Origin: Sclerodactyla briareus
Lineage: Eukaryota > Echinodermata > Holothuroidea > Dendrochirotida > Sclerodactylidae
Assembly: GCA_026419785.1 (NCBI GenBank)
Contig: JAODTK010005906.1
Location: 124,001-188,000, forward strand
Length of the DNA: 64,000 nucleotides
Direction: 5' to 3'
Both the position numbers and the translations under genes were made by a program. The notes below the pieces were generated by a model. The model was not told the DNA's origin. It was given only the letters and a program-made list of their open reading frames with translations, and did no database searches. Shown here one piece after another: positions 46,136-57,194 of the stretch (within the stretch, counting starts at the first letter, position 1; each line of letters begins with the position of its first letter).

Positions 46136-48762
46136 CGGTGTTCGTGGGTGCCCACTCGACGTCCGTGCTCTCCGAATTAGTGTTTGTTGGTGTCTTGTCG
46201 ATGGCCATGGGTTTTCCACTGCCCTCCTCTGTCCCCCCTTCTTACGAGATAACGACTGTGAAATTGCTTATACTGGGTGATTTCACTGCAGAACGGCAGA
46301 AGGTTCATACACCAAAGGCTCTGATAGGCTGGTGTCGAAGCTGGTATTTTGCTTACCCAATGGTCTCACCCAGCTCATCCATTCTCCCACCCGTATCCCA
46401 ATCGGGCTCGGGACTATGCTAAACGTGTGGATCTTTCTCACTACTCAGCCCCTTTTTTACAGTCCAGCAACTGCCTCTGCCCCTATTGGCTCCTATGACC
46501 ATTGCCTCATTACCTGTCTAATCAAGCGAAATCATATACGCAAAGGGCTCCCACCAAAGGCAGAAAACTCTGGAAACTACTCAAAGATGACTGGTTTGGT
46601 TTTCGGGGATTTTTTTCAGTCTTCCTGGGGATGAAACTACCTTTAAGATGACCCCTCTACCTCTGTTCTGCTATTTCGGAAATATTCTGTTAGGAATGAA
46701 CACTTTTATTCCCTACACTTAAATCAGGGGCGCTCTTCCTCACCTTCAGGGTTCAACCATCAATGTACTACTGCCGGCCAGGAGAAGAACCGCCGTTTAT
46801 CGAGTTGGCATCTTCTCCTCACCTGATTCCCGTCAAGCCTATGTTACTGGTCGTAATGTGTGCTCTGTAGACTATCGATGAGGCAAAAAATTTCTTCATT
46901 TCACGTATGGCTAATAAAAAAGCTTTATTCCTGCCCTTCTGGTAGTCGTTCATGTTGGTCGCTGGCCAAATCTGAATCCCAGAATTTCGGTACGTCCAAA
47001 TTCCCTACCGCTGGTCAAACCATGATGGCTCTTTGGCGTAGTGATGCACATCTAAGCTAATACCTTTTGCCGAGCTATTCTCTTCTAATTCCACTATGAA
47101 CACAGATGCTCATCCTCCCCATCTTATTCGCCAGCTTTTGTGAAACGAACTTGGGATGTTGTTTTCACTACTGCCATGGTACGCCAAACACTCAATATTT
47201 AGAAATAATCAAGAAAACTGGGCTGATGGCATATCCTATATCCTCCTGACGGTGCCCCCGAACTTGCGCCTATCCTTACCAAGCTTTACCGCCTTTGTTT
47301 CTAGGGAGATGCTACCCTTCTGTGTGGAAACATGACCATGATCTGCCCAGTCCCTAAAAGGGTGACAATCCAACCCCTCCAATTACAGGCGATTGCCATC
47401 ACCTGGTCCTTCCCAAAGTATGGAAACTTAGTAAACAAGCATGTTCGAACTGTCTGAGTTTCACGCTCTCATAATAGTGACCACCAGTATGGTTTCCGCC
47501 ATGGCCGATCTACTGGGACCTACAACTTTTTGGTCACCAATCAGTGGGCCCAAGCCACATTGAGTTTTCGGTGAAAGTAGGCTATTGCCCTTGATATCTC
47601 TAAGACCTTTGACCGTGCTTGGCACGCCGGACTCCTTGCCAAATTAATTTCATTTGGTTTCAGCCCCTTCTAACCTCTTGGACTGCCAGGTTTCTTACCG
47701 GTCGCTTATCCGTGTTAGGGTTGATGGTGCGCTCTCCGAGACCTCCGTATCATGCTGGTGTTCCTCAAGGTTGTGTTTTCTCTCCTACACTGTTTCTCAT
47801 TTTTATCAATGATCTTCTTAGCTTCTACCTCCTATAGTATTTCCCTCATTGCTGCTGATTACTACCTTCCCACTCTCTGTGCTTTCCTCGCCCCGGAAGC
47901 GGAACGATTTTGTCTACAAACCGTCCCTAGTTGCCAATCAGCTGAACAATGATATTATTCTATTTGAAATGGGGCACTGCTAATCTGGTACTTCAACCAA
48001 TCTAAAACTCAGAACTTGCTGATTCTGGTCGGGTGATTTGATTGCACCAGCTCTTTCATGGCTGGACCAGATAATCCCTCAGTATACTTCTCTTAATATC
48101 CTTGGTATGGAAAAATCAGCAACAACTGTCTGGAAAACTCCCATATCAATCAATTTCTATCGCCTACTAAGCTTCTAGAAAGTGGGATCTGATTCCGCAC
48201 AAGGAAATAATTCACCTCACAACAGCTAATTATGCTTTACAAAGCCCAAATTCCTCCTCTAATGGAATATGTTGCCATATTTGGGGTGTGGGCTTCGCCA
48301 TCCTCTCTCAGTGTCCTTGATCGTATCCAGAGTAAAGGCCATCGTATCATTCAAACGATGATCATCCCCTTACCTCAGCACTGAATCATTATCCCATCGC
48401 AGAATCTGGCTCTCTCTCGGCCTCCTTACCGTTACTTTATGGTCAATGTTTCTGAGCTGGGGATGCTGTTCCCCTTTACTCGAGTTACTCGCCATACTCA
48501 GCTCTTCTTCTCCATGCCCCCCGTGTTCGGTTGCATCTTCCAGTCATCGCACCGAACCTATGCCGCTCCTTTTTCCCGCACTTCGAGTGCTGGAAGAGGC
48601 TTCCTCGGGATGTTATTTATCCTGAGTTGGACCTACAGCGGTTCAGAGTAGAATAACAGCTGGATCTATCCCTTTCTTTTAGTTTCTGTGCTTGGGGGTT
48701 GCCTTTGGGGAGGGCAATATGGGTTCGCCCTTCTAATGTCACTTGTGTAAAAAAAAAAAAAG
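46136..48762 (+). mobile_element. LINE B: APE endonuclease plus reverse transcriptase
   Basis: A decayed non-LTR retrotransposon reading left to right. The endonuclease half shows LLILGDFTAE (about 46262-46290, LGDFN motif), QLIHSPTRIPIG (about 46370-46405) and APIGSYDHCLIT (about 46480-46515; S-D-H motif with Y for S). The reverse transcriptase shows DISKTFDRAWHAGLLAKL (about 47593-47645), AGVPQGC and SPTLFLIFINDLL (47753-47825), and a degraded ADD box near 47850. The thumb/C-terminal part has YKAQIPPLMEYV (about 48238) and SVLDRIQSKGHRII (about 48310). It ends in a short 3' UTR and an A run at 48749-48760. At least several frame changes and stops break it. Motif wording fits the Jockey/I/CR1 assemblage; clade not decided. 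Confidence 0.85.
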
Positions 48763-48764
48763 AA

Positions 48765-48960
48765 AAAACTAAAAGGAGATCGCGGTTCGAAATCCGGTCG
48801 GGGCATACCAAAGATTTTTTAAATGGTACTTGTTGCCTCCTCGCTGGGCGCTCAGTGCAAGAGCTGAAGAGCAGGGAAGGAAACTGCTGTTCAGACAGCA
48901 CTGGCCCCGGCATCTGACATTCACAGAAGATGGGCTTGACTTGGGCCGAGGTTGTCGGGA
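48765..48960 (+). repeat. SINE fragment behind LINE B poly(A)
   Basis: GGTTCGAAATCCGG (48784-48797) fits a B-box, followed by CATACCAAAGATTTTTT, TGGTACTTGTTGCC and CGCTGGGCGCTCAGTGC. It matches the post-B-box text of the 38.5-kb SINE. No A-box lies upstream because the LINE A run abuts it, so the copy is 5' truncated. The minus-strand 137-codon frame over this region is incidental. Confidence 0.55.
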
Positions 48961-48974
48961 TCACAGATAACAGA

Positions 48975-49565
48975 GTGTGCTCCAAGATTCCGATGCTCAT
49001 GTTCTTTCCTGCCTCACCAGATATCCTCACGGTCTGTTCCTTCCAGTCTTGGTATGGAAGTCACCAATAATTATCGTGAAACTCCATGAGGTTATTCCCA
49101 CCAATGCTTCCAGAAAGTTGAGGTTTTCATCTTTGCCAGAAAGATTTCCATACCAATCAGCTACTCTGCCTTACAAGGCCCAAATATGCTCCCTAATGGA
49201 CTATGGTTGCCATATTTTGGGGGTGGGGCCTCACATCACACTCAGTGTCCTCGAATCGTATTCAGAGGAAAGGACATTCGTTTCGCATCAACGATGATAA
49301 ATCTCCTCATGCCACTTTCAAAGGTTGTCCCATCGAGATCTGTATCCTCTCTCTCCCATACCGCTACTTATTATGGCCAAAGCTCCTCCGAACCTCAGGG
49401 AGCGGGTCCCTCCTTGCATGATGTTACTTGCCCAACTCGGTCCTCGATCACCTTGCTACTCTTTTCGGTTGAGCCTCCCTCGGCATCGCATGGGAACATA
49501 CGGCGTCAGTTTTTTCCATGGCACTCACGTGTCTGAGGACATGCTCCCAAGGATGCATAAATTCC
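48975..49565 (+). mobile_element. LINE C: 5'-truncated C-terminal part
   Basis: Reads SLGMEVTNNY, then LPYKAQICSLMDYGCHILG (about 49165-49222), a TLSVLE block and LSHTATYYGQ (RYF-YG block) further on, ending near the phrase corresponding to FVVRLP...R. It is the same protein region as LINE B 48130-48650, in the same orientation, so this is a separate truncated insertion of a related element. Several frame changes are needed. A short DPSNYNP phrase near 49895-49915 recalls the SNYRPI block of reverse transcriptases and may mark another fragment, which is uncertain. Confidence 0.75.
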
Positions 49566-49569
49566 TCCT

Positions 49570-52500
49570 AATTTTAATCTCTAACTGTCAAGAGTGAATC
49601 TGCCGTTCTCTCAAGTCTCTTGATGGAGTGGTGATCGGGGTGGGTCTCTATGCCCACAGTGGCAAATTTTAGATTGCCCTCATCATGTCCACCTTCGTTG
49701 ATTTTTTTTTTTTTCCCCCCCGGTTGGACATACAGGTATTTTGCAATTTCTTTCCCTGACCACTTAAAGTTCCATTGGTGCGGTGCCTCATACTCCCCAT
49801 CACCACCATCAGAACACTTCACCGATTCGAGGCTACAAACAAATCTTTTGGTGCTCATGGACCAATCTTTTGTTTATCAGGGGGTGTTCAGGACCCCTCT
49901 AATTACAACCCCTCGGCTAGTCCTGCATGTCTAAAACTAACAGAGGTTACAAGATTTTCCATCTTCAGTGAGGCATTGAAACAATGGATTATAGGTGACC
50001 TCAGTTATGTCAATGAGTCATCTTTCTGTGATCGCCACGTCTGAAAGGATCTGACCAAGGCATGCCTGAATGAACCCGATACAGGTGGCGAATACAAAAC
50101 AAGCACACACTTGAACATCATAAGAATACGTGTAGTTTACTTGAAAACCTTTGCCCCGAGGAATTTCCTAACAAATTTGATTTATTATGATTATAGCATT
50201 TGTCCCTGGTCAGGCAAGGAATCGATAAAGAGGAATAGCAACAGGACTTCGAGGTTCTCCCTGGCCAAGGGAGAACAATTCATAACGTGTGGCATGTGGA
50301 TGACCAAGAAGTTCTTGTTAAAAGAGGCTTGTGTGAATATTTTTAATTCATGCAGGCTTTTATTCACTGTCCACTTGAAAAACATATGCTTTTAACAGCG
50401 TTACACAATTCTATTCAACATCAGTTTAAAGAACCGACCAACCTGTATCAACCCAAATATTGACGTCTGCAAATGCTGCCAACAGCGAAAGCAACAAGAG
50501 CATCTTTTGGTTAACGTGTTTGTTATGTGAAATGCCAATCAAATTCTATCGCATTCTGGCTGAACTGTTCACAGTCCAAAAGTGAAGCCTCACAGAATGA
50601 AAATATTTTGTCGGAATTCATATGATACGCTATAGCCCAAAGAACTCCTCAGAAGGTTTTTTAACCACTGAATAAAAAAATAATTTTCTCTGGAAGGAAC
50701 ACTGCTCACCTTCTTCTACTACCTCCTATCGTTTTCCCAGACAACAAAAACTCAAATGTACATCAAATAATTACTTGGAGGACAATGGTCACGTAATATG
50801 ACTGAAACTCTTGGTACTTTCCATTTCTACATTACGACAGCCGAAACCCCAGTCCGAATTTCAGCTGAGGCGAGTGTACCAGGGTAACCGCAAGATCCTT
50901 TACAATACAAAGTCAATGTAAACATTTACTTATGAAAATCTTGTATTGAAGATCTGGTCCAAACAAACTATTGATCCGGAGAGAATAATTCATTATTCAA
51001 AAGTGAAGTACCTTTCGTCGTTTTTCCAGTTATCATTGCCTGAAGATGAAGCATTTACTGTGTTGGGTATATGGGCAGCCTATGCATCATTGACCCTGTG
51101 AATGTCATAGATTCCTTGAATTCTCAAAAGTAGTCAAAAATGCTAGAATCTCCAAACTTGGGGTGTGGGGATTTTGAGATATCCGGCCTTTTCACATGTG
51201 GCCAGTTTAAAGCAATATGTGACATGACCATGACCTTTAGCCCAGTTGCAATCACGATTACTACCTACTCCAAGAAAGACAATAATTTTGTAATCAGTGG
51301 CTCAGAATGAATTTTTATCAGTAAAAAGCTTATAATAACAACAATAAGTTTAAAACCACTGTGAAACATCCACCAATTTGTGATATAAGAAACAACTCCT
51401 GAGGTAGTGGGCTAATGTTCTTCTAATTTTTTAATGGGTCACTGTCCTTCTGACATTCCTCTAGAATACAAATTAACTCATCTACCAGTCACGACATGCC
51501 ACAGATATAACACTGCATTGTCATACTAAACTTTAACAAAGTTGCCTTCTGCCTCCATGGGAAACACAAGTCAGCTCTTATTTTTTTAGCAGTTTTAGAT
51601 CACTTTGTGACCATGGAAAGTTTCCACGCTGAGGCAAGACAGTCGTTTTGGGCCCTCCATCAAACTGGAGATATGATTCATCAAGCACGCCCAGCCTCGA
51701 CCCAGGCGAGAGTGATTACTCCATTAGAGGTAGACGATATCTGGCCGAGGAATTCCGCCAGGACCTTGAGGCTAAAACTGTAAAAAAAATTAAAACACCG
51801 GGAAGGACAAACGCTGGGACGCTGGAGTAATACGTCAGGTTAGCCATTATGCTGGCCTTAGATGAGAACTTGATTGCGTGACAAATGGTCGCTCTCCCTC
51901 TTGCTCTCAGAGGCGGAGAGAAGAACATCCCGTGTCTGATATTGGCTTTTAATGAACGGGAAGGTATGAGAGGACTTCCACACAGTCGCAGGGTGACTAG
52001 CATGCAACATTATGAACAAAGTGTTACTTAGACCTTAATGAGGAATTAAAAGGGGCGTGGGGGAGGGGGAGGGGGAGCAGAACATTTGGCACCACCTCAT
52101 GAGATGGCAGAGAAGTGATGACAGTGAAATGCTGCAACTATCTGTCAAAACTTCTCCCGAGATTAGAGGCAAAATTTCTACAGCAAACACTTTTCCAGCA
52201 GGGAACATCTCTCGTCTTGTCTTTGGTCTTTGACTTGCTTCAACATACTCTCTGGGATATTCAAGAGTTTGTCCCTGGTCCTATTGTGAGTGGGTTAACG
52301 GGTATCTGCAATTTGGTTCTTTGATCTCAACTTCTGAGGTTTCTACTAGTTGAACCCAAGCCCCAGTGATGCTGCACAGAAGGGCTAGATGCTTAAAGCC
52401 AACAGTTTCAAGCTTATAACAACCAACATTCCGTTTTATTGTGTTGTAAATTTTCCACGTTCCTTGCTGTTCCTCGTTCCAGGAAACACTTTTACCTAGT

Positions 52501-54640
52501 AGCGTAATGAAAACCCAATAGTCAGAGAAAAGTACCAGTAGTGTGTGAGCTATTCCACCGCACATTAAAAAAACGTCTAATTTGGATTCTTGCAAAAGCT
52601 GCGTACAGAACATGTAAGATACCTACAGTACATCATACAGTTCGAAGTGGATTTAAAAACAGTGATGGTTCGTGGGAAGGCATGTGCATGCAGGACTTTG
52701 TGGAGCATCAGATTATTACATCACTTTGATGGAGATCCCAGTAACTGTGTGTGCTGATATAATCGCATACGCTGTACAGTCGTCGACAAGCATTAGTACA
52801 GTATGTAATAGACAGTCAGTTGATTTAACTGTAATATCAATACGAACAGCGCAATGTAGGTCCATGCACGGACAGAACAGGTCGCATCATCGAACATTTG
52901 TTGTCTCAAAGTGATTTGAAAGAGCCTGTTTGAACATACATGTGCAATTGAATGACAAAACTGAACTTGTTTTGTGAATCTGTGAATACTTATCCCCATA
53001 TTGAACCGTGTACCCACCCTTGCACTGCAGGATCAAATGAACATTTTTTGCTATTGATTTTTTGCTATTGATTTGCTATTGCGAGGGTCTGGCCAATAGC
53101 AAAAATCTGGGTTGACCAAAACCATAAGCCTACCCATTAAGCCAACCTGATCATGTGGGCTTGAGAATTGAATATGCGAAGTAATTGACTTTTCAGAAGT
53201 GGGTAGAAAGCCTTTCTACATATCGTATTCATTTTCAATAGGAGTGCACCGCATGAATACAAACACTCAACTAGTACATGTACAATAGACGGAAGATACG
53301 ATTTGTACCACATATTATTGGGGGCTGGAAGTTCCAGTATCTATAATCTTCTGAAACTTCTGGTCAATTCTCCTGGGCCTGTCCGTTATTAGACACTGCA
53401 AATCAAAAATTCGGCCAAAAAAAAAGTGCAGTTGTTCCTTATTAGGACATGAGAGCTTTAACTAGAAAGAAATAATGAAAGGTATCTGATATCATGGCAA
53501 AATCTGGCTGCCCAAACTTAACCAAAACAATGCAATAATATCCTAGATAAACTTCGGCTGGATTTCCAGATTTCCGGGGGAGGGAACAGCATTGTAAAAT
53601 ATTCATTGTTGCAAACAACCGGACAAGTCGGACACAATGACCCCTCCGTTAGGCAAAGGGCCAGCTGAGCGGTCAGCCAGGCAGAAATATATCGACAAGG
53701 CAAACTCAGATCCAAAACTGAGCCCTATCATGCATTTATTGATCAATAAAGATGAGCAGTCATGCTATATGCACATCTTCAATTTGTTGCAGTTGTGGGT
53801 GCCCACCACTGAGCAGGGAGATGATGATGACCGTTCGTTTTCACTATTGATTTTCAATTAGGGTTTGTTTTTTTTTTTTTCCTACTATCTCTCAATTGGG
53901 GACCTAATACTGATAACGACCAAAGGCGGGAAAGATATTTATACTTGCAAATGAGCAGCGCATCATGCAGGCCTGCCCGGGTTCCCTTGTTTAACCAGCT
54001 TAAGCGTAACTCTGATCAATGGCAGGCGAGGACCTGGGAAGCTTTGAATGTAGGGTGGGTGTTCTGCAAATCTTGGCGGATTCTTTGACGACTGGCAGAG
54101 TTTGGGTAAAAGTGCAAACACCCCAGGCTTCTCACGCATCTGACATGCCAGTGTAACACTCGTAAATGTTGTGTATGTTACGCTTCAAAAACTGTGTCAA
54201 GGATATGGACATTACTGTGATATGCTAACCCAGAACTTTGCCTGCTTTCTTGCATGGATGGATGGATTGTTGTCATAGGTGTGCCTAGATCCCATTGATT
54301 ATTCCATCATTTGATCGGTCCTGTGAAGAGGGACTGCCTCACAATGGCTGTGGGGGACATCAGGCAAATCAGGGGAATTTATTTGGAATGATAGCGAACA
54401 ATCACGCTTTCTCCTATTGGGGCTTTTCCTCTGGAATGCCCTTCAGAGGATGTTACAACTCCCCTATATCAAGAGAAAGCTGTGAAAAACTCATCTGTTC
54501 ATGCTTCACTCCTGATTTCCTTCTCTTCTCCGTCGTTAAAGCCCTCCAATCATGCATATATAAGCGCTAACATACGCACACTTTATTATTATATGATACC
54601 CGAAATGACGGCCACCATTACAGCATTTGATATAGACCCC
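49570..54640. other. Non-coding stretch
   Basis: No host gene was recognised. Noted are a G-rich run near 52055-52080, a triple direct repeat of TTTGCTATTGATT at 53046-53090, and a T run near 53868-53880. The 110-codon minus-strand frame at 52281-52613 has no motif I can place. Mixed low-complexity AT-rich DNA at 51.1-51.5 kb may be old repeat. Confidence 0.4.
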
Positions 54641-54641
54641 C

Positions 54642-54706
54642 ATGCTGTGCTGTGCCAAACTTAGCTTTGCACTGCCGAGTGCAGTAAGTTTGGCATAGCA
54701 CTGCAT
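54642..54706 (+). ncRNA. microRNA-like hairpin (candidate)
   Basis: A 65-nt palindromic segment folds, as RNA, into one stem. Bases 54642-54645 pair with 54703-54706. After a single U-U mismatch, 17 consecutive pairs join 54647-54663 to 54685-54701, with one G-U. A small internal loop follows, then six pairs (54668-54673 with 54678-54683) and a GCCG tetraloop. Length, near-perfect arms and small loop fit an animal pre-miRNA. The GGCAUAGC string in the 3' arm occurs in miR-31, but the seed does not match, so no family is assigned. It could equally be a tiny foldback repeat. Either strand could be the transcript. Confidence 0.4.
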
Positions 54707-55740
54707 ACGATTGTGGACATACTTATGTCGGGTGTAATTACAACAGTCGGCCCTTCAGTCAGAGGCCAAGGTGTGCCACAGCTTCAGGAACCTTCAAGTG
54801 GACAGAGATAATGCTTCATAGGGAATATTTCAGGGGCACTTACATGTCGTTCTGATGTGTTGTTGCGAAGCAGATATGTCACGCCATACTTGAAGGAAAT
54901 GGTAAGTTGAATGATTCTTCGAAAGGAAACTAACAATGTCAGATAAGAGACAACATGCAATGGAACATTCTTGCCAAAATTTATTCGAAAAAAATATTGT
55001 CCACTCTTTTGTGAGTTATGCCAGTTTGAATGTTCAAGCAGGGAGGTATGGCTTATTTCGATAAGGATTGTGCTTTCACTCAACTTCTTTGTGTTATAAA
55101 GGTCTGTTTTTTCATTAAATTTGTCGTCAAAAGATTTCAAAATAGTGTCACATAATTTTAAGCTAATATAACGTTAATGTTATCTACCACAGTATATACT
55201 TCAGTATTCGTTAGGAAGCGGTGCATCCGATTACTCAGTAGTGCTTATGATCGTACATGAAAATGAAGAATAATTTACACCCTGCTAGTAGGGGTTGTGT
55301 GGGACATCATAATTGACTGTTCACGTTCCCTTGTCATTATTTGAGTGGAAAATGCAGCGCCCTCTCCAAGTTTTAAATGCACCTAAACTTGGATGGGAAC
55401 AATATAGTGGAATATTTGTTCTGAAAATGCCATTAATATCCCCGCAAACACGTAACCAATATCACGCAAACCGCTTAAGGATAAAAATATCCTGATAGAC
55501 GAAGTCGGAAGAAAAAATGCTCCTAGCAAGATTCTAAATGTCGATTGAAAGCAGATGGGTGATTTTCAGCGATGAACTTTTAGCCAAGATGATCATGAAC
55601 TTAAACGATCAACTGGCAAAATAAGAAGGACGATAGGGTTGCTAGACGGAATAATGTAACAAATTGCCAGATGTTCAATGGCGCAGGGTGGGGTGCAAGT
55701 GCAATATGGGGTAAGTGAGTAGAGTAAGTGAAATAGATTG
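54707..55740. other. Non-coding stretch
   Basis: No repeat or gene recognised. The 118-codon minus-strand frame at 54784-55140 is AT-rich and without recognisable motif, and lacks convincing flanking splice sites, so it is left uncalled. Confidence 0.35.
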
Positions 55741-57194
55741 TTCGGGGATATTATGGTTTTGGCCGGGCGCTTGTGCCGCCAGTTCTCCGCCGCCGCCGCC
55801 CCGCCGGAAACTTTAGGCGTTAGCGCTCTCATTCTTTAACACTTTAATCCGATTACCCAAAGAGTGGGTACCACATGTACGTATGAGTAAAATCTCGGAT
55901 AGTTCGAAAATGGGCTATATAGTATATTTGTGCCCTCTATTTGCAGGTTTTTCGCAAACAAATTTCAAGTCTGACGATTTACACGAAACGTGGTGGTTGT
56001 GGGTAGTTGTTGGAGCCGAAAACATGGCGACAATTTCGAGGTCATCCGAGGTCAAGTTGGCGTTTCTTTGGCCCAGGAGATCCTAATTATAGCATAAGGA
56101 TGTGAACCCCCATTTCAAAACTTCATTGGATTTTATGAAAAATGGTGATTAGCAGCCAAACTATCAGTGCCGAGAATTTTCCTCATGTGGCCGAGGGCAC
56201 TGGAGGTCTCTTGCATGACTAATTTGCATATAGTTGGCCCAAGTAGCAATTAGGCAAATTATAAACTTTGTTGGATTCTCCGAAAATTGGTGAGTAGGAC
56301 CTCCTTACAGTCCCGATAAATTTATTCAATTGTGTTTGAAATCACTGAAGGTCTAGGTGGTTTAATACATATTCGTTAGCATAATTAGAATAATTAATGC
56401 ACTTATTTTCTCAACTTTCAGGGATTTTGACGGAAACGTGTTGAATAGGAACTACGACCAGTCCTGATTAAATTTATTCAATAGCATCAAGATCATGAGG
56501 GTAAATTTTGTGGGACTAATTTGCATATTAGTTGTCCTGATCAGTAAAATGAGATACTTTTTCGCAATAACATTGGGGACATGTTCATTGCGACTGCCAA
56601 TATGCTATAGGAGTGGATTGCATCAAAATGGAGCTGTAACAATTTTCATATAAAAAACCGCATGTCATTGAAGTATACAGGTCACTTAGGGGTCAAAAAC
56701 TGATTTAGGACTTGCTTCGGCAATGCACGGGTGTGTTTGTGTCATCAGAATGCGAAATGCTCCTGGGAGGAGGGATGGATCACATGGAGAGTAACAATTT
56801 CACATAAAAAACTGTCATATCAAAAATGTTTTTTGGCTATAATCGGAGAATTGATATCTGCCAAGGCTGGATGGTTCACAGTGTGATCTAATTGGTGACC
56901 TGCATGTGTGTGACCTCTGACTGAATTTGACCTCTGTCGATTGGTCATGGTGGTTAAGTTCGATCGAATCTCAATAAAATGTGCTTATTTAGGGCCGCAC
57001 CTTGTCCGGGCTGTAGGGGCGGCCTGCCTCATACAATCTAAAAGGGCATTATGAATGACCCATTTACCAGTACACGTGTCGCTTCACAAGTCTATAAAGT
57101 GTTGCTTTCCACGAATATTGTCGGTTTCAGTTTCACCAAATTTCTTGAATAAGAGATTGCGGGGATAATACGTCTGGGGTTTTACCCGCCCGAC
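55741..57194 (+). repeat. Dispersed repeat family A, long copy (1.45 kb)
   Basis: The 5' end is TTCGGGGATATTATGG, then a GC-rich block with GCCGCCGCCGCCCCGCCGG, then GCGTTAGCGCTCTC and TTTAACACTTTAATCC. The 3' end is GCGGGGATAATACGTCTGGGG and TTTACCCGCC. The extra length is internal: about three loose units of 170-180 bp between 56080 and 56580 (AAACTT-TTGGATT, AAAA-TGGTGA, ATAAATTTATTCAAT, CTAATTTGCATAT). CGGGGATA occurs near both ends in direct orientation. It carries a perfect DR4 at 56039-56054. No coding frame. Confidence 0.8.
56039..56054 (+). promoter_or_regulatory. Perfect DR4 nuclear-receptor half-site pair
   Basis: AGGTCA, four bases TCCG, AGGTCA, at the equivalent place to the 3516-3531 pair in another family A copy. 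Its conservation between copies probably reflects common descent of the repeat. Confidence 0.45.

Noticed and set aside
48617-49030. 137-codon minus-strand frame as a gene
   Set aside because: It lies antisense across the 3' end of LINE B, its A run and a SINE fragment, so it is incidental.
52281-52613. 110-codon minus-strand frame as a transposase fragment
   Set aside because: No catalytic motif or similarity could be pointed to; left as unassigned.
54642-54706. Orthologue of miR-31
   Set aside because: GGCAUAGC is shared but the seed region AGGCAAGA is absent and the loop differs.
54784-55140. 118-codon minus-strand frame
   Set aside because: AT-rich, no motif, no clear exon boundaries; chance is the simplest reading.
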